A DNA stretch of 34,820 bases from an uncultured Collinsella sp. (GTDB lineage: Bacteria > Actinomycetota > Coriobacteriia > Coriobacteriales > Coriobacteriaceae), in assembly GCA_902492235.1 (NCBI GenBank), contig CABUKS010000026.1, positions 1 through 34,820 on the forward strand, given 5' to 3'. The notes below the pieces were generated by a model. It saw nothing but the letters and a program-made list of their open reading frames with translations, was not told the DNA's origin and did not search any database. Both the position numbers and the translations under genes were made by a program. Numbering within the stretch: position 1 is the stretch's first letter; every line of letters begins with the position of its first letter. Positions 1 through 8,278 of the stretch are shown piece after piece.

Positions 1-86
1 TCACGAGCGGGGGCTCCTATCTTTTTAGTGCCCTCGGATTGGGTCATAGTGTCTGTCCGTCCTCTATCTGCGGTGTTGCCCTGGTT

Positions 87-131
87 GGCACTTAGGGACG
101 TTCCTTTTGTGCCGGCACTTGGGGACAGTCC
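87..131. repeat. GGGACAG-core REP-like palindromes (two adjacent half-units)
   Basis: GGCAC at 87-91 pairs with GTGCC at 109-113 around a GGGAC core. A second GGCACTTGGGGACAGTCC copy begins directly at 114. The core matches repeats at 1828, 31145 and 33861. The rest of 1-258 shows no convincing gene; it precedes the exporter and presumably carries its promoter, which I could not place. Confidence 0.5.
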
Positions 132-258
132 TAGTCGTTGGGGGTCTACCGACGCATTGGAGGTTTGCGCCTTCCATGCATGACAGCCGTCTCTTTTATG
201 TTTCCTTTAGCCGTTGCTGCCTAGGATGGGGGTTAGTCGGTAGGAAGGGAGCGTCTAT

Positions 259-1827
259 ATGGACGACGCGAGCGAGCGTGCAATCGAAGAGGACATGCTC
301 GATCAGTTCAATTACTTTGATGATGAGGATGAGGAGCTAATCGATCGTCGTGAGCCGGCATCGCTTGACTCATTTGATCTGGTCGATGAAGAGCCCGACG
401 AGGACGAGGGCGAATTAACGGAGCCCCCACAGCCTTCGCGCCTTGACTCGCTGCTTTCGAGAGCCCCCATGCACCACGGCGTTCGTGCCGGCGCGCTCCA
501 TATGAAAACTGATTGGCACCAGATCGTGACGGCAGGCGATGAGCTTGCCGTCGATGCGCCACTCACCGACAAGTCATCCATCATCTGCCGCACCGGCATG
601 CTTATGCTGGCAAGCGGAACAGGTGCCTGGCGCGTGCGCGATACCATGAATCGTGTTGCTGCCGTACTCGGCGTCACGATTCACGTCGACCTGAGTCTTC
701 TGTCGTTTGAGTGCACTTGCATCGAAGATGGCCACTGCTTTAATGAGGTCGTCAGCTTGCCCACAACGGGCGTCAATACCCATCGCATTTGGATGATGGA
801 GAGTTTCCTCAAGGAAATCGAGACCTATGGTCGTCGCTTCACGGTGCACGAGTATCACGAGATGCTCAAGACCGTTGAGAGTTCAAAACCCGATTACTCT
901 CCCTGGCAACAGGGCCTTGCGGCAGCTTGTGCTTGTGGCGCCTTCGCCTTTTTGCTCGGCGGCGGCCCTATCGAGATGGCCTGCGCGTTTGTGGGCGCGG
1001 GTGTCGGCAACTTTGCCCGCTCCCATATTCTCAAGCAGGGCCTTGGTCAGTTCAGCGCGCTGACGACCGGTGTTGCGCTCGCTTGCGTTTCGTATCTGCT
1101 GGCATTGCTCGGCCTTGGCCAGGTCATACCGGGGGCAATGTCGCACCAAGAAGGCTATATCGGCGCCATGCTCTTTGTGATTCCCGGCTTTCCACTCATT
1201 ACGGCGGGCCTCGACATCGCCAAGCTCGACATGCGAAGCGGTATCGAGCGCCTTTCATATGCCGTATCGATTATTGTGATGGCGACGCTCGTAGGTTGGA
1301 TGGTTGCCGAGTGTGTTGGCCTGGCGCCGGACGACTTTGCCCCACTGGGCCTTTCGCCGCTTGCCCTTACGCTCCTGCGCGTGGTGATGAGCTTCGTTGG
1401 CGTATTCGGCTTCTCGGTGATGTTCAACAGCCCGGTAAAGATGGCCGCGGCAGCTGGGTTGATCGGCGCCGTGTCCAATACCCTGCGTCTGACCCTTGTC
1501 GATGCGCCGACGATGATTCCCTTCCTGGGCCTCAGCACGGGAATGCCTCCCGAGGCAGCAGCGTTTATCGGCGCGCTGGTATCGGGTCTGCTGGCAAGCT
1601 TGGCCGAAGTCAAGCTCACCTACCCGCGCATCGCCCTCACGGTGCCTTCGATTGTCATTATGGTGCCCGGTCTGTATCTCTATCGCTCTATGTATTACAT
1701 GTGCACCTTCGACACGGTCAACATGCTCGGCTGGTTTGTGCGCGCAGTGCTCATCGTGGCGTTTCTGCCCGTTGGCTTGGGCGTGGCGAGAACCCTCACC
1801 GACCCTCGCTGGCGCCATACCAGCTAA
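259..1827 (+). CDS. Threonine/serine exporter family protein (ThrE type)
   Basis: Predicted inner-membrane exporter of threonine/serine-like amino acids, driven by the ion gradient in known relatives. The 522-residue protein has an acidic, Asp/Glu-rich N-terminus of about 75 residues. A soluble domain follows (about 80-210) of the kind fused to ThrE porters, then roughly ten hydrophobic segments to the C-terminus (from about residue 218). Both DUF1212-like and DUF3815-like halves appear to be in one chain, as in actinobacterial ThrE. The ATG at 259 is chosen because GGAAGGGAG lies just upstream. No partner gene is seen. The stop codon is followed immediately by a palindromic repeat. The family call is firm; the substrate is inferred. 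Confidence 0.85.
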   Translation: MDDASERAIEEDMLDQFNYFDDEDEELIDRREPASLDSFDLVDEEPDEDEGELTEPPQPSRLDSLLSRAPMHHGVRAGALHMKTDWHQIVTAGDELAVDAPLTDKSSIICRTGMLMLASGTGAWRVRDTMNRVAAVLGVTIHVDLSLLSFECTCIEDGHCFNEVVSLPTTGVNTHRIWMMESFLKEIETYGRRFTVHEYHEMLKTVESSKPDYSPWQQGLAAACACGAFAFLLGGGPIEMACAFVGAGVGNFARSHILKQGLGQFSALTTGVALACVSYLLALLGLGQVIPGAMSHQEGYIGAMLFVIPGFPLITAGLDIAKLDMRSGIERLSYAVSIIVMATLVGWMVAECVGLAPDDFAPLGLSPLALTLLRVVMSFVGVFGFSVMFNSPVKMAAAAGLIGAVSNTLRLTLVDAPTMIPFLGLSTGMPPEAAAFIGALVSGLLASLAEVKLTYPRIALTVPSIVIMVPGLYLYRSMYYMCTFDTVNMLGWFVRAVLIVAFLPVGLGVARTLTDPRWRHTS

Positions 1828-1859
1828 TTGGTGCAGGGGGACAGGTTACTTTGCACCAA
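1828..1859. repeat. GGGACAG-core palindromic repeat abutting the stop codon
   Basis: TTGGTGCA at 1828-1835 pairs with TGCACCAA at 1851-1858, enclosing GGGGGACAGGTTACT. The unit starts on the base after the exporter stop codon. It has no clear T-run, so it is a mobile-type palindrome that may also act as a 3' hairpin. Confidence 0.65.
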
Positions 1860-1863
1860 ATGA

Positions 1864-1928
1864 GTTGCGGTGAAATAGGGACTGAATTATTGCTTAAAGG
1901 GTCAAAACAGTCCGTATTCCACCGCAAC
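1864..1928. repeat. Long imperfect inverted repeat, 21-nt arms
   Basis: Arms 1864-1884 and 1908-1928 are complementary at 19 of 21 positions and enclose a 23-nt loop. Arm edges carry GTTGCGGTG and inner ends GGACTG. A G-run follows at about 1938-1946. This looks like a dispersed palindromic element (REP/MITE class) rather than a terminator. The rest of the 316-base gap up to 2143 holds the leader hairpin at 2050 and no gene. Confidence 0.6.
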
Positions 1929-2049
1929 TTATGGGGTCGGGGGGGGGATTATTGGTGCCCTGCATCTTCATAAACTCAACGCTTACGAAGCGCATGCGTT
2001 TCGTGCTAGGCTGGTTCCACCACATAAGTAGTCGCAGACGCGCGTACCA

Positions 2050-2099
2050 CGGGCGGGCGAGATGAAGTTCCAACAGCTCCATCTTGCCCGCCCGTTTTT
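2050..2099 (+). terminator. Terminator-like hairpin in the leader of the DUF2798 gene
   Basis: CGGGCGGGCGAGATG (2050-2064) pairs with CATCTTGCCCGCCCG (2080-2094; one mismatch) and is followed by TTTTT at 2095-2099. It ends 44 bases before the next start codon. It is either the exporter's terminator or an attenuator in the leader of the next gene. No known aptamer was recognised upstream of it. Confidence 0.7.
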
Positions 2100-2143
2100 G
2101 TTGCGTGGCGCCGCGGTACAACACAGAGAGGAATCTGCCCTTT

Positions 2144-2692
2144 ATGCCTATCAACAAACGAGAGAGCCTGCTGTTCACCTTTATCATGTGCTTTTGCATG
2201 GTGCTCTGGATGAGCATCTACAACGTTGCCCTGCAGCACGGGGCCATCAACGGCGAGGTCGTTGCCGCTGCGTGGCTCGGCTTCCCCGTTGCCTATATCT
2301 TTGCCGTGTGCTGCGACCGGTTCGTCGCCAGCCCGCTTGCCAAGGGTTTCGCCTTTAAGTACTTGGTCACGCCGGGCAAGAGCTCGCCGCTTGCCATGAC
2401 GCTCGCCGTCAGCTCCTGCATGGTCGTTCCCATGGTCATCATCATGTCGCTGTACGGTGCCTGCGAGGGTCTGACGCACATGCCCGGCGGCATCCTTGCG
2501 AACCTGTATTCCGTGCCCGCGATCTGGATGATCAACATCCCGCATAATTTTGTGATGGCGCTGCCGTGGAACCTTTTGGTAGCCGGTCCGATTTCCCACT
2601 TCGTCTTCCGTCGCGCCTTCCCTGTGGGGACGGTTTTCGAGGAGGAGCATGCCGAGCTCTTGGAGCAGGCTATGGCTCCTGAGTGCGAGTAG
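2144..2692 (+). CDS. DUF2798 (duplicated) membrane protein
   Basis: A 182-residue membrane protein with two tandem DUF2798-like halves, each with two hydrophobic segments (about 8-30, 40-58, 82-105, 125-155). The first half has the family's KRESLLFT...MCFCMVLWM...Y beginning. Function is unknown for the family; the location is the cytoplasmic membrane. The ATG at 2144 is preferred over an in-frame start at 2084, because AGAGAGGAA lies just upstream and the earlier start would put the leader hairpin inside the gene. The gene is monocistronic, with a T-tailed hairpin on either side. Confidence 0.8.
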   Translation: MPINKRESLLFTFIMCFCMVLWMSIYNVALQHGAINGEVVAAAWLGFPVAYIFAVCCDRFVASPLAKGFAFKYLVTPGKSSPLAMTLAVSSCMVVPMVIIMSLYGACEGLTHMPGGILANLYSVPAIWMINIPHNFVMALPWNLLVAGPISHFVFRRAFPVGTVFEEEHAELLEQAMAPECE

Positions 2693-2858
2693 CTCGCTTA
2701 GGGATCTGCTGAGCGCGGGCGACTTGCTTGGTTGGAGTCCTAAGCGTGGATAGCTCTCTCGGCGACATCGCGGGCGTGAGCGGTGCGCATGACCGGAGGG
2801 CCCGTGCTGCTCCGTTGCCCGACGTGCTAGCGCGCAGAACAATCTGTTGGTGCATTCG

Positions 2859-2893
2859 GCGGCTGCTGAAGCGTTTCGGCAGCCGCTTTTTAT
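2859..2893 (+). terminator. Intrinsic terminator of the DUF2798 gene
   Basis: GCGGCTGC (2859-2866) pairs with GCAGCCGC (2879-2886), followed by TTTTTAT. It is 166 bases after the stop codon. The interval 2693-2858 shows no credible gene. Confidence 0.85.
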
Positions 2894-2903
2894 ACGGAGT
2901 TTA

Positions 2904-2924
2904 AATACAACAGTCTGTTGTATT
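2904..2924. promoter_or_regulatory. Palindromic operator, probably for the adjacent TetR regulator
   Basis: AATACAACA (2904-2912) and TGTTGTATT (2916-2924) form a perfect 9-bp-arm palindrome around GTC, 49 bases before the activase start. AT-rich, promoter-like sequence surrounds it. The TetR gene closes the same operon, so autoregulation through this site is the simplest reading. Binding is inferred. Confidence 0.65.
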
Positions 2925-2973
2925 ACGTAGAGTGGTATATCTCTAGCAGGAAAAATGCGAGAGACGGAGCATT

Positions 2974-5900
2974 ATGGCGTTGCTAGTAGGACTGGACGTA
3001 GGGTCGACGACGACCAAAGTTTACGCGATGCACGAGGATATGACCGAGGCGTGGTGGGGATATCGCCGCCACGGGGCGTGTCAGACAGCGAGCGTGCGCG
3101 CCATGCTCGGCGAGCTCGCCGAGCGCTTTCCCCATGAGTCGCTGCGCGTTGCGGTGACCGGCTCGGGTGCGCGCGATATCGCGACCGCGCTGGGCGCCTC
3201 GTACGTTCAGGAGGTGGTCGCCAACGCGCTCGCGATCAGCAGGTTCTATCCGCAGACGCGCTGCGCCATCGAGCTGGGCGGCCAAGACGCCAAGATGATC
3301 TTCTTCCGCACCAACGATAAGGGAGACATCGAGGTTGCCGACATGCGCATGAACGGCTCGTGCGCAGGCGGTACCGGTGCATTTATCGACGAGATGGCAA
3401 AGCTCATGGGGGTCGGCACCGAATCGGGCGAGTTCGAGCAGCTCGCAAGCCGGGGAACGACCGTCCACGAGGTCTCGGGCCGCTGCGGCGTGTACGCAAA
3501 GACCGATATCCAGCCGCTGCTCAACGAGGGCATTCCTACCACCGACCTGGCGCTTTCGGCGCTTCACGCGGTCGCCCGCCAAACGATCGGCGGTCTGGCC
3601 CAGGGTATCGACATCGAGCCGCCGGTAATCTTCGAGGGCGGTACGCTCGCCTACAACCCCACGCTGGTCCGCGTGTTCCGGGAGCAACTGAATCTATCGG
3701 ACGATCAGGTTATCGTCCCGCGCGATCCGCAGATCATGGTCGCGCGCGGTGCCGCCCTGTCGCTGACCGACATGTTCGCATCGTCCCAACCGATCGACCT
3801 TCCCGACGCTTTTGTCCGGCTGGATAAGCTCGAGACGGTCGCGCCCGCAAGCGGGGAGGGACGTCTTGCCCAGCCCTTTTTTGCCACACCTGCCGAGCAG
3901 GCGGATTTTACGGCACGCCATGGCAAAGAGACGCCGGCAAAGGGTCCGGATGCGTATGCGCCCGGAGAGACGGTGCGTGTGGCGCTCGGTATCGATTCGG
4001 GGAGCACGACGACCAAGTTCGCCCTGGTCGATGAGGCGGGTGAGCTTGTCGATTCGTTCTACGCGTCTAATAACGGCAGACCGCTCGACGTCGCCCAACA
4101 GGGTCTTGTCAGCTTGAAGAACCGCTGGGAGACAGCGGGAGTCACGCTTGCGATCGATGCCGTGGGCACCACGGGATACGGCGAGGAGCTTTTCGCGCGC
4201 GCGTTCCACGCCGACTACCATACGGTCGAGACGGTCGCGCACGCCCGCGCCGCGTGCGCATGCGTTCCCGATGCGACCTTCGTGCTCGACATCGGCGGAC
4301 AGGATATGAAGGCCATCTGGCTCAACCACGGCGTGCTGACCGATATCGTCGTCAACGAGGCGTGCTCTGCGGGCTGCGGCTCGTTCCTCGAGGGTTTTGC
4401 CAAAAACCTCGGAATAGCCGTTGAGGATATCGCGACCGAGGCATTTTCGTCCAAAGCCCCCGCCGTTCTCGGCAGCCGCTGCACGGTGTTCATGAACAGC
4501 AGCGTCGTTTCCGAGCAGCGGCGCGGTAAGGGTCCGGGCGACATCATGGCCGGTCTCTGCCGTTCGATTATCGAGAACGTGTTCACCAAGGTCATTCGCG
4601 TTTCAAATCTCAACCGTCTGGGCGACAAAGTCGTCGTCCAGGGCGGCACGTTCCGAAACGACGCGGTGCTGCGCGCATTCGAGCAGTATCTGGGCAAACC
4701 CGTCACGCGTGCGCCCCACCCGGGGCTGATGGGCGCTATCGGTATCGCCCTGCTCGCGCACGAGGAATGCCGCAAGGGCGACGCCGGCACGTCGTTTATC
4801 GGGCTCGATGCCGTGGAGCGCTTCGAGCATCGCGAGTTCGGCGGCGTTACCTGCCGTCGGTGCAACAACCGCTGCCAGCGCGCGGTCGTGGCATTTGGCG
4901 ACGGCTCGCTTTACGTCACGGGCAATCGCTGCCCGCGCGGCGGCGCCATCTCATGGGATGAGCTCGTGCGCGAGGTTCCCGCGGCGGAGGAGCTGCGTCC
5001 GCAGGGTGCTTGCGAGGCACAGGCACCCGGCACGGGGCGCGACCGGACCGCGGCTGCCCCCAATCTCTTTGTCGACCGCGAGAAGCTGCTGTTCGAGTCG
5101 TGCCCCACGGTTCCCGTCTGCGGGGGGCGCGATGTCACGATCGGCATTCCCCGTGTGCTCGAGTTCTGGGACACCATGCCGTTCTGGTCGACGTTCTTCA
5201 GCACGCTCGGCTTTAAGGTGCGCGTCTCGGGACGCAGCACCAAGGCGATGTACGAGCGCGGTCTGGCGCACGTCACATCCGACACCGTGTGCTTCCCGGC
5301 CAAGCTCGTCCACGGGCACATCCGCAATCTCGTCGACGCCGGCGTCGACCGCATCTTCATGCCCATCATCACGACGGTGCCCACCGAAAACACCGCCTCT
5401 ACCAGCGAGTGGATGTGCGCCGTCGTAAAGGGATACCCCTACGTGATGCGCAATTCCGATAACCCGGAGGAGCGTTTCGGCGTTCCGTTCGATACGCCGC
5501 TGTTCCACTGGTACGACGAGGGCGACCGAAACCGCCAGCTCAAGGCGTGGTGCAAGGAGACCTTCGATATCGATGCCGACCTGGTTGCCAAGGCGACCGA
5601 GCAGGCGGACCGCGCGCAGCAGACGTTTGAGAACCAGCTGCAGCTGCGCGGCAGGCAGGTGCTCGAGAACGTGCGCGAGGACGGCGGCTACGCGGTGGTG
5701 ATCGCTTCGCGCCCGTACCACAACGACCCGCTGGTCAACCACGGGCTGCCCAAGCTCTTCTCTGAGCGCGGCATCCCCGTGCTGACGCCCGATGCGGTGC
5801 CGGGGGTCTGCAACGTCGATCTTTCCAACAGCCGCATCGACATCGTGAACAACTACCATGCGCGCATGCTGTCGTGCGCGGTCATCGTCGCATCGACGCC

Positions 5901-7413
5901 CGAGCTCGAGCTCGTGCAGATGGGCAGCTTCGGCTGCGGCCACGATGCGTATCTCACCGACGAGATCGCGCGCATGATGGGCGAGATGGGCTCCAAGGTT
6001 CCGATGATGATCAAGCTCGATGAGAGCGACGTCGCCGGTCCCATGGGCATTCGCGTGCGTTCGTTTATCGAGTCGGTCAACCGTCGTCGCGCGGAGGAGC
6101 GTGCCGAGGGCGCCCGGGTGCACGCGGTCCATCCGCTCGACGACCCGTATAAGGTCAAGTACACCAAGCGCGACCGGCACGACAAGATCGCACTGGTCCC
6201 CAACACCTCCCATGCGTTCTGCAGGCTCATGACCGTGGCGATGCGCAATCAGGGCGTGCGCGCCGAGGCCCTTGATATCGGGCGCGAGGATGCCATCCGC
6301 CTGGGCAAACGCTATGTGCACAACGACATCTGCTTCCCCGCGCAAATCGTGATCGGCGAGGCGCTCGCGGCACTCGAGAGCGGTAAGTACGACCCGCACG
6401 ACGTCGCCGTGGTGACTGGCAAGTATATCGGCGACTGCCGCCTGACGCACTACATGCCCCTGCTGCGCCGCGCGCTCGACGACGCGGGATACGACTATGT
6501 CCCGGTGCTCACCAACGACGACGTCGATGCCCACAATGCGCATCCGGGCTTCAAGCTCGGCCTTGGCCCGAGCATCCAGATCGCCTACGGTCTTCCCATG
6601 ATCGATGCCCTCGAGGCCATGCTTAGGCGCATCCGTCCCTACGAGCTCGAGAAGGGCGCGGCGGACGCTGCGTTCGACCGCGCGCTCGATGAGGTTATCG
6701 AGGGCATGGAGCGCTCCGGGCTGAGAGGCCAGGCGACGGGCTTCAAACGCGCGCTTGCGATCATGGACGCCGTTCCGTACGACCGCTCGAACCCGCATCC
6801 GACCGTTCTCATCGTGGGCGAGTACCTGCTCAATTTCCATCTCGGCGCCAACCACGAGATCGAGCGCTACCTCGAGGACAACGGGCTCGAGGTCATCGAG
6901 GCGCGCATGACCGACGTGATCCGCAAGACCTATTTCTACAAGCATGCGCAGTCGCGCGAGTTCCACGTCGACCTGTCGCTGTCCGAAAAGGCCTGGTACG
7001 CCACGGCGGACAACCTGTTCGAGCTCGCGCACGACCGTTGCGACCGCCTGGGCGCGGCGAGCCCGCTCTACGAGCCGCCGACGCGCATGCCCGAGCTCGT
7101 GCGCGCGAGCGATAAGATCCTGCACCATACGTTCGATGCGGGCGAGGGCGTGCTGATTCCGGCGGAGATTCTCGAGCACGCCAAGCGCGGCTGCCGCAAC
7201 TTCGTGATCCTGCAGCCGTTCGGGTGTCTGCCCAACCATGTCGTGGGGCGCGGGCTCATCCATGCGCTCAAGGAGCAGTATCCCACGGCGCAGTTCCTGC
7301 CGCTCGACTACGATCCCGACGTGAGCTTCGCCAACGTGGAGAACCGTCTTCAGATGCTCATCATGAACGCCAAGGCGCAGGGGTGCGGTGAGGCGCATGG
7401 CGAGACCGCGTAA
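2974..7413 (+). CDS. Giant 2-hydroxyacyl-CoA dehydratase activase-related protein (two ASKHA domains + DUF2229 + HgdB-like part)
   Basis: Related to the ATP-dependent activators (HgdC/BcrA/BadF family) that inject an electron into 2-hydroxyacyl-CoA dehydratases. The 1479 residues contain two complete ATPase domains: about 3-270 (GLDVGSTTTK, ELGGQDAK, NGSCAGGTGAF, SGRCGVYAKTD) and about 336-590 (GIDSGSTTTK, DIGGQDMK, NEACSAGCGSFLE, GSRCTVFMNSS). In HgdC the cysteines of such motifs bind a bridging [4Fe-4S] cluster. A Cys-rich stretch follows (about 628-660, CxxC pairs), then DUF2229 (about 690-910) and an HgdB-like C-terminal region with NDICFPAQ. The ATG at 2974 has a GAGACGGAG site. The last 17 bases overlap the TetR gene, so the two are co-transcribed. 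The exact substrate is unknown; no classical HgdA/HgdB genes are adjacent. Confidence 0.85.
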   Translation: MALLVGLDVGSTTTKVYAMHEDMTEAWWGYRRHGACQTASVRAMLGELAERFPHESLRVAVTGSGARDIATALGASYVQEVVANALAISRFYPQTRCAIELGGQDAKMIFFRTNDKGDIEVADMRMNGSCAGGTGAFIDEMAKLMGVGTESGEFEQLASRGTTVHEVSGRCGVYAKTDIQPLLNEGIPTTDLALSALHAVARQTIGGLAQGIDIEPPVIFEGGTLAYNPTLVRVFREQLNLSDDQVIVPRDPQIMVARGAALSLTDMFASSQPIDLPDAFVRLDKLETVAPASGEGRLAQPFFATPAEQADFTARHGKETPAKGPDAYAPGETVRVALGIDSGSTTTKFALVDEAGELVDSFYASNNGRPLDVAQQGLVSLKNRWETAGVTLAIDAVGTTGYGEELFARAFHADYHTVETVAHARAACACVPDATFVLDIGGQDMKAIWLNHGVLTDIVVNEACSAGCGSFLEGFAKNLGIAVEDIATEAFSSKAPAVLGSRCTVFMNSSVVSEQRRGKGPGDIMAGLCRSIIENVFTKVIRVSNLNRLGDKVVVQGGTFRNDAVLRAFEQYLGKPVTRAPHPGLMGAIGIALLAHEECRKGDAGTSFIGLDAVERFEHREFGGVTCRRCNNRCQRAVVAFGDGSLYVTGNRCPRGGAISWDELVREVPAAEELRPQGACEAQAPGTGRDRTAAAPNLFVDREKLLFESCPTVPVCGGRDVTIGIPRVLEFWDTMPFWSTFFSTLGFKVRVSGRSTKAMYERGLAHVTSDTVCFPAKLVHGHIRNLVDAGVDRIFMPIITTVPTENTASTSEWMCAVVKGYPYVMRNSDNPEERFGVPFDTPLFHWYDEGDRNRQLKAWCKETFDIDADLVAKATEQADRAQQTFENQLQLRGRQVLENVREDGGYAVVIASRPYHNDPLVNHGLPKLFSERGIPVLTPDAVPGVCNVDLSNSRIDIVNNYHARMLSCAVIVASTPELELVQMGSFGCGHDAYLTDEIARMMGEMGSKVPMMIKLDESDVAGPMGIRVRSFIESVNRRRAEERAEGARVHAVHPLDDPYKVKYTKRDRHDKIALVPNTSHAFCRLMTVAMRNQGVRAEALDIGREDAIRLGKRYVHNDICFPAQIVIGEALAALESGKYDPHDVAVVTGKYIGDCRLTHYMPLLRRALDDAGYDYVPVLTNDDVDAHNAHPGFKLGLGPSIQIAYGLPMIDALEAMLRRIRPYELEKGAADAAFDRALDEVIEGMERSGLRGQATGFKRALAIMDAVPYDRSNPHPTVLIVGEYLLNFHLGANHEIERYLEDNGLEVIEARMTDVIRKTYFYKHAQSREFHVDLSLSEKAWYATADNLFELAHDRCDRLGAASPLYEPPTRMPELVRASDKILHHTFDAGEGVLIPAEILEHAKRGCRNFVILQPFGCLPNHVVGRGLIHALKEQYPTAQFLPLDYDPDVSFANVENRLQMLIMNAKAQGCGEAHGETA

Positions 7414-8086
7414 GGACGCCGATGCGCCCGATGCACGCACCCGTATCATCGAGGCGTTTTGGGAGCTCATCGAGAACAACAGCATCTTCGAGCTGTCGGT
7501 TGGCGAGGTGACCCGCGCCGCCCAGTGCAATCGCGGAACGTTTTACTACTATTTTCACGATTTCGATGAACTCGTCGCCATCGCCATAGCCCAGCTGCTG
7601 CAGGATAACGAGCTCATCACCGATGCCCTCTGGCATTTTTCGAGCGAGGGCGACCTTTCGGCGTTCGACCGGCGCGACGTCCGCTGCCTGCTGCGGCGCA
7701 TCGTCATCACCATGAGGGCGGGTGCCGCCGAGCAGGTCGTGCAGGGCATCCATACGATCATCATCGACCGCGTGAGAGAGATCGTCCACCCCGACGGAGA
7801 AGAGCTCAAGGCAGATTCGAGCTTTGCGGTGGGCTTTCTGGTCTCGGGCATCATGGGCTTTGTGATGTCGGTCGGCTTTGCCCGGGAGGGCGGCGAGGAG
7901 ATAGACCTCGAGCAGCTGGGGGACAGCGCGTGCGCGTACCTGAGGGCGGTCGCCATGCAGACGGTGGAAACGGTCGCGCAAGTCGAGGGCGTCGATACAT
8001 CCGAGCTGCTCGAACGCGTCTCCAAGGAGGCCGATGCCTATCGCGCATCGCGTGCGACGAGTCCCGACGTGGTGAAAGACGCCTAG
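7397..8086 (+). CDS. TetR/AcrR family transcriptional regulator
   Basis: About 229 residues. The N-terminal helix-turn-helix (about 10-55) has the TetR pattern: a helix ending in ELIENNSIF, then the VGEVTRAAQCNRGTFYYYF recognition region. The C-terminal ligand/dimer domain is unassigned and has a hydrophobic stretch at about 145-165. It overlaps the activase gene by 17 bases, so it is in the same transcript. The ATG at 7397 is preferred; an in-frame GTG at 7388 is possible but has little room for a ribosome site. It likely represses its own operon through the palindrome at 2904-2924. The effector is unknown; an acyl-CoA would be a reasonable guess from context only. Confidence 0.85.
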   Translation: MARPRKDADAPDARTRIIEAFWELIENNSIFELSVGEVTRAAQCNRGTFYYYFHDFDELVAIAIAQLLQDNELITDALWHFSSEGDLSAFDRRDVRCLLRRIVITMRAGAAEQVVQGIHTIIIDRVREIVHPDGEELKADSSFAVGFLVSGIMGFVMSVGFAREGGEEIDLEQLGDSACAYLRAVAMQTVETVAQVEGVDTSELLERVSKEADAYRASRATSPDVVKDA

Positions 8087-8111
8087 GGTTTCTCTTGCGG
8101 GGCGCCTGTCG

Positions 8112-8139
8112 CGCATCGCGCGGTGAGTCCCGCGATGCG
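8112..8139. other. GC-rich hairpin after the TetR gene
   Basis: CGCATCGCG (8112-8120) and CGCGATGCG (8131-8139) are perfectly complementary. There is no T-run on either side. It may be a 3' stabilising or Rho-associated hairpin. The rest of the gap to clpC (8140-8278) also has a GC-rich hairpin around 8222-8245 followed by GTTTTG. No CtsR or CIRCE box was recognised. Confidence 0.4.
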
Positions 8140-8278
8140 GTCATAACCTGCATTCATGTGAGCCGGGTTTATAGATATTCCTCCAGCTGTTAACATAGAC
8201 AACCTGTGGGTAAAGAGACAAAAGCGCCGCCGACGGGCGGGCGTTTTGATTTCGATGAACTCATGTAAGGAAACGAGC

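Noticed and set aside
2006..2842. 278-codon minus-strand open frame over the DUF2798 gene
   Set aside because: It overlaps a plausible membrane protein and two terminator hairpins, and has no recognisable motif.
4951..7530. 859-codon minus-strand open frame opposite the activase gene
   Set aside because: Antisense shadow of a GC-rich gene; the plus-strand protein has clear family motifs throughout.
8140..8278. CtsR or CIRCE heat-shock operator before clpC
   Set aside because: Neither the tandem GGTCAAA-type nor the CIRCE inverted repeat was found.
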